Origin: Prevotellaceae bacterium
Lineage (GTDB): Bacteria > Bacteroidota > Bacteroidia > Bacteroidales > Bacteroidaceae
NCBI GenBank assembly: GCA_022508635.1
Contig: JAFLUV010000069.1
Location: forward strand, 1 to 6,217
Direction of reading: 5' to 3'
DNA length: 6,217 nt
Shown: one piece after another, positions 6,173 to 6,217 of the stretch
How positions within the stretch are numbered: position 1 is the stretch's first letter
How the letters are laid out: each line of letters opens with the position of its first letter
Notes under the pieces: model-generated
What the model saw: the letters and a program-made list of their open reading frames with translations, nothing else
Told to the model about the DNA's origin: nothing
The model's database searches: none
Program-made: the position numbers and the translations under genes

Positions 6173-6217
6173 GCCGACAATACCTGCCATATCTGCCGAC
6201 GATACACGCCATATCTG
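6173..6217. repeat. 22-bp tandem repeat, two copies plus the first base of a third
   Basis: Copy 1 is 6173-6194 and copy 2 is 6195-6216. Each begins GCCGAC and ends GCCATATCT, with 19 of 22 positions identical (differences at unit positions 7, 12 and 13). Base 6217 (G) matches the first base of a third copy, so the array probably continues beyond the window. It starts 24 bases after the GH43 stop codon. The period is not a multiple of three, so a protein repeat is unlikely. I see no stem-loop terminator between the stop and the repeat. Confidence 0.8.

Noticed and set aside
6158..6217. Plus-strand ATG frame running off the right edge, with a CHIC motif.
   Set aside because: It runs through the 22-bp repeat, whose period breaks the reading frame between copies. 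Only 20 codons are visible, and no support exists beyond the open frame.

Overview
The window reads as a chromosomal segment of a Bacteroidales bacterium, most likely Prevotella or a close relative. This rests on protein flavour (KDG kinase with a DRVGSGD motif, a Bt3655-like GH43 enzyme, an NhaC-family antiporter), on the lack of Shine-Dalgarno sequences before most starts, and on a perfect match to the Bacteroidetes -7 promoter box (TAnnTTTG) upstream of the kinase gene. No rRNA, tRNA, CRISPR array, insertion sequence, integrase or phage gene is visible.

Layout. Positions 1-121 are non-coding as far as I can see and hold a short imperfect direct repeat. Positions 122-2424 form a minus-strand unit, read right to left: kdgK (KDG kinase), kdgA (KDPG aldolase) and a YgjP-type zinc metallopeptidase, with gaps of only 29 and 21 bases. 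Positions 2425-2581 are a divergent, AT-rich intergenic promoter region. Positions 2582-6148 form a plus-strand unit: NhaC-family Na+/H+ antiporter, rsmG (16S rRNA m7G methyltransferase), an MBL-fold hydrolase and a secreted GH43 glycosidase. These genes are separated by 9 bases, a 4-base ATGA overlap and 4 bases, so co-transcription and translational coupling are likely. Positions 6149-6217 hold the start of a 22-bp tandem repeat that is cut by the window edge.

Function. KdgK and KdgA act in sequence: 2-keto-3-deoxygluconate is phosphorylated to KDPG, which is split into pyruvate and glyceraldehyde 3-phosphate. This is the end of the hexuronate (pectin, glucuronate) catabolic route. The GH43 enzyme probably removes arabinose or a similar sugar from plant cell-wall glycans outside the cytoplasm, so both arms may serve plant-polysaccharide use, although they sit in separate transcription units. 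The antiporter, RsmG and the MBL hydrolase are housekeeping functions.

I see no clear sign of an undescribed system. The points most worth a second look are the 22-bp tandem repeat at the right edge, the mirrored promoter boxes in the divergent region, the metallopeptidase in a KDG operon, and the GC-rich glycosidase at the end of a housekeeping operon.
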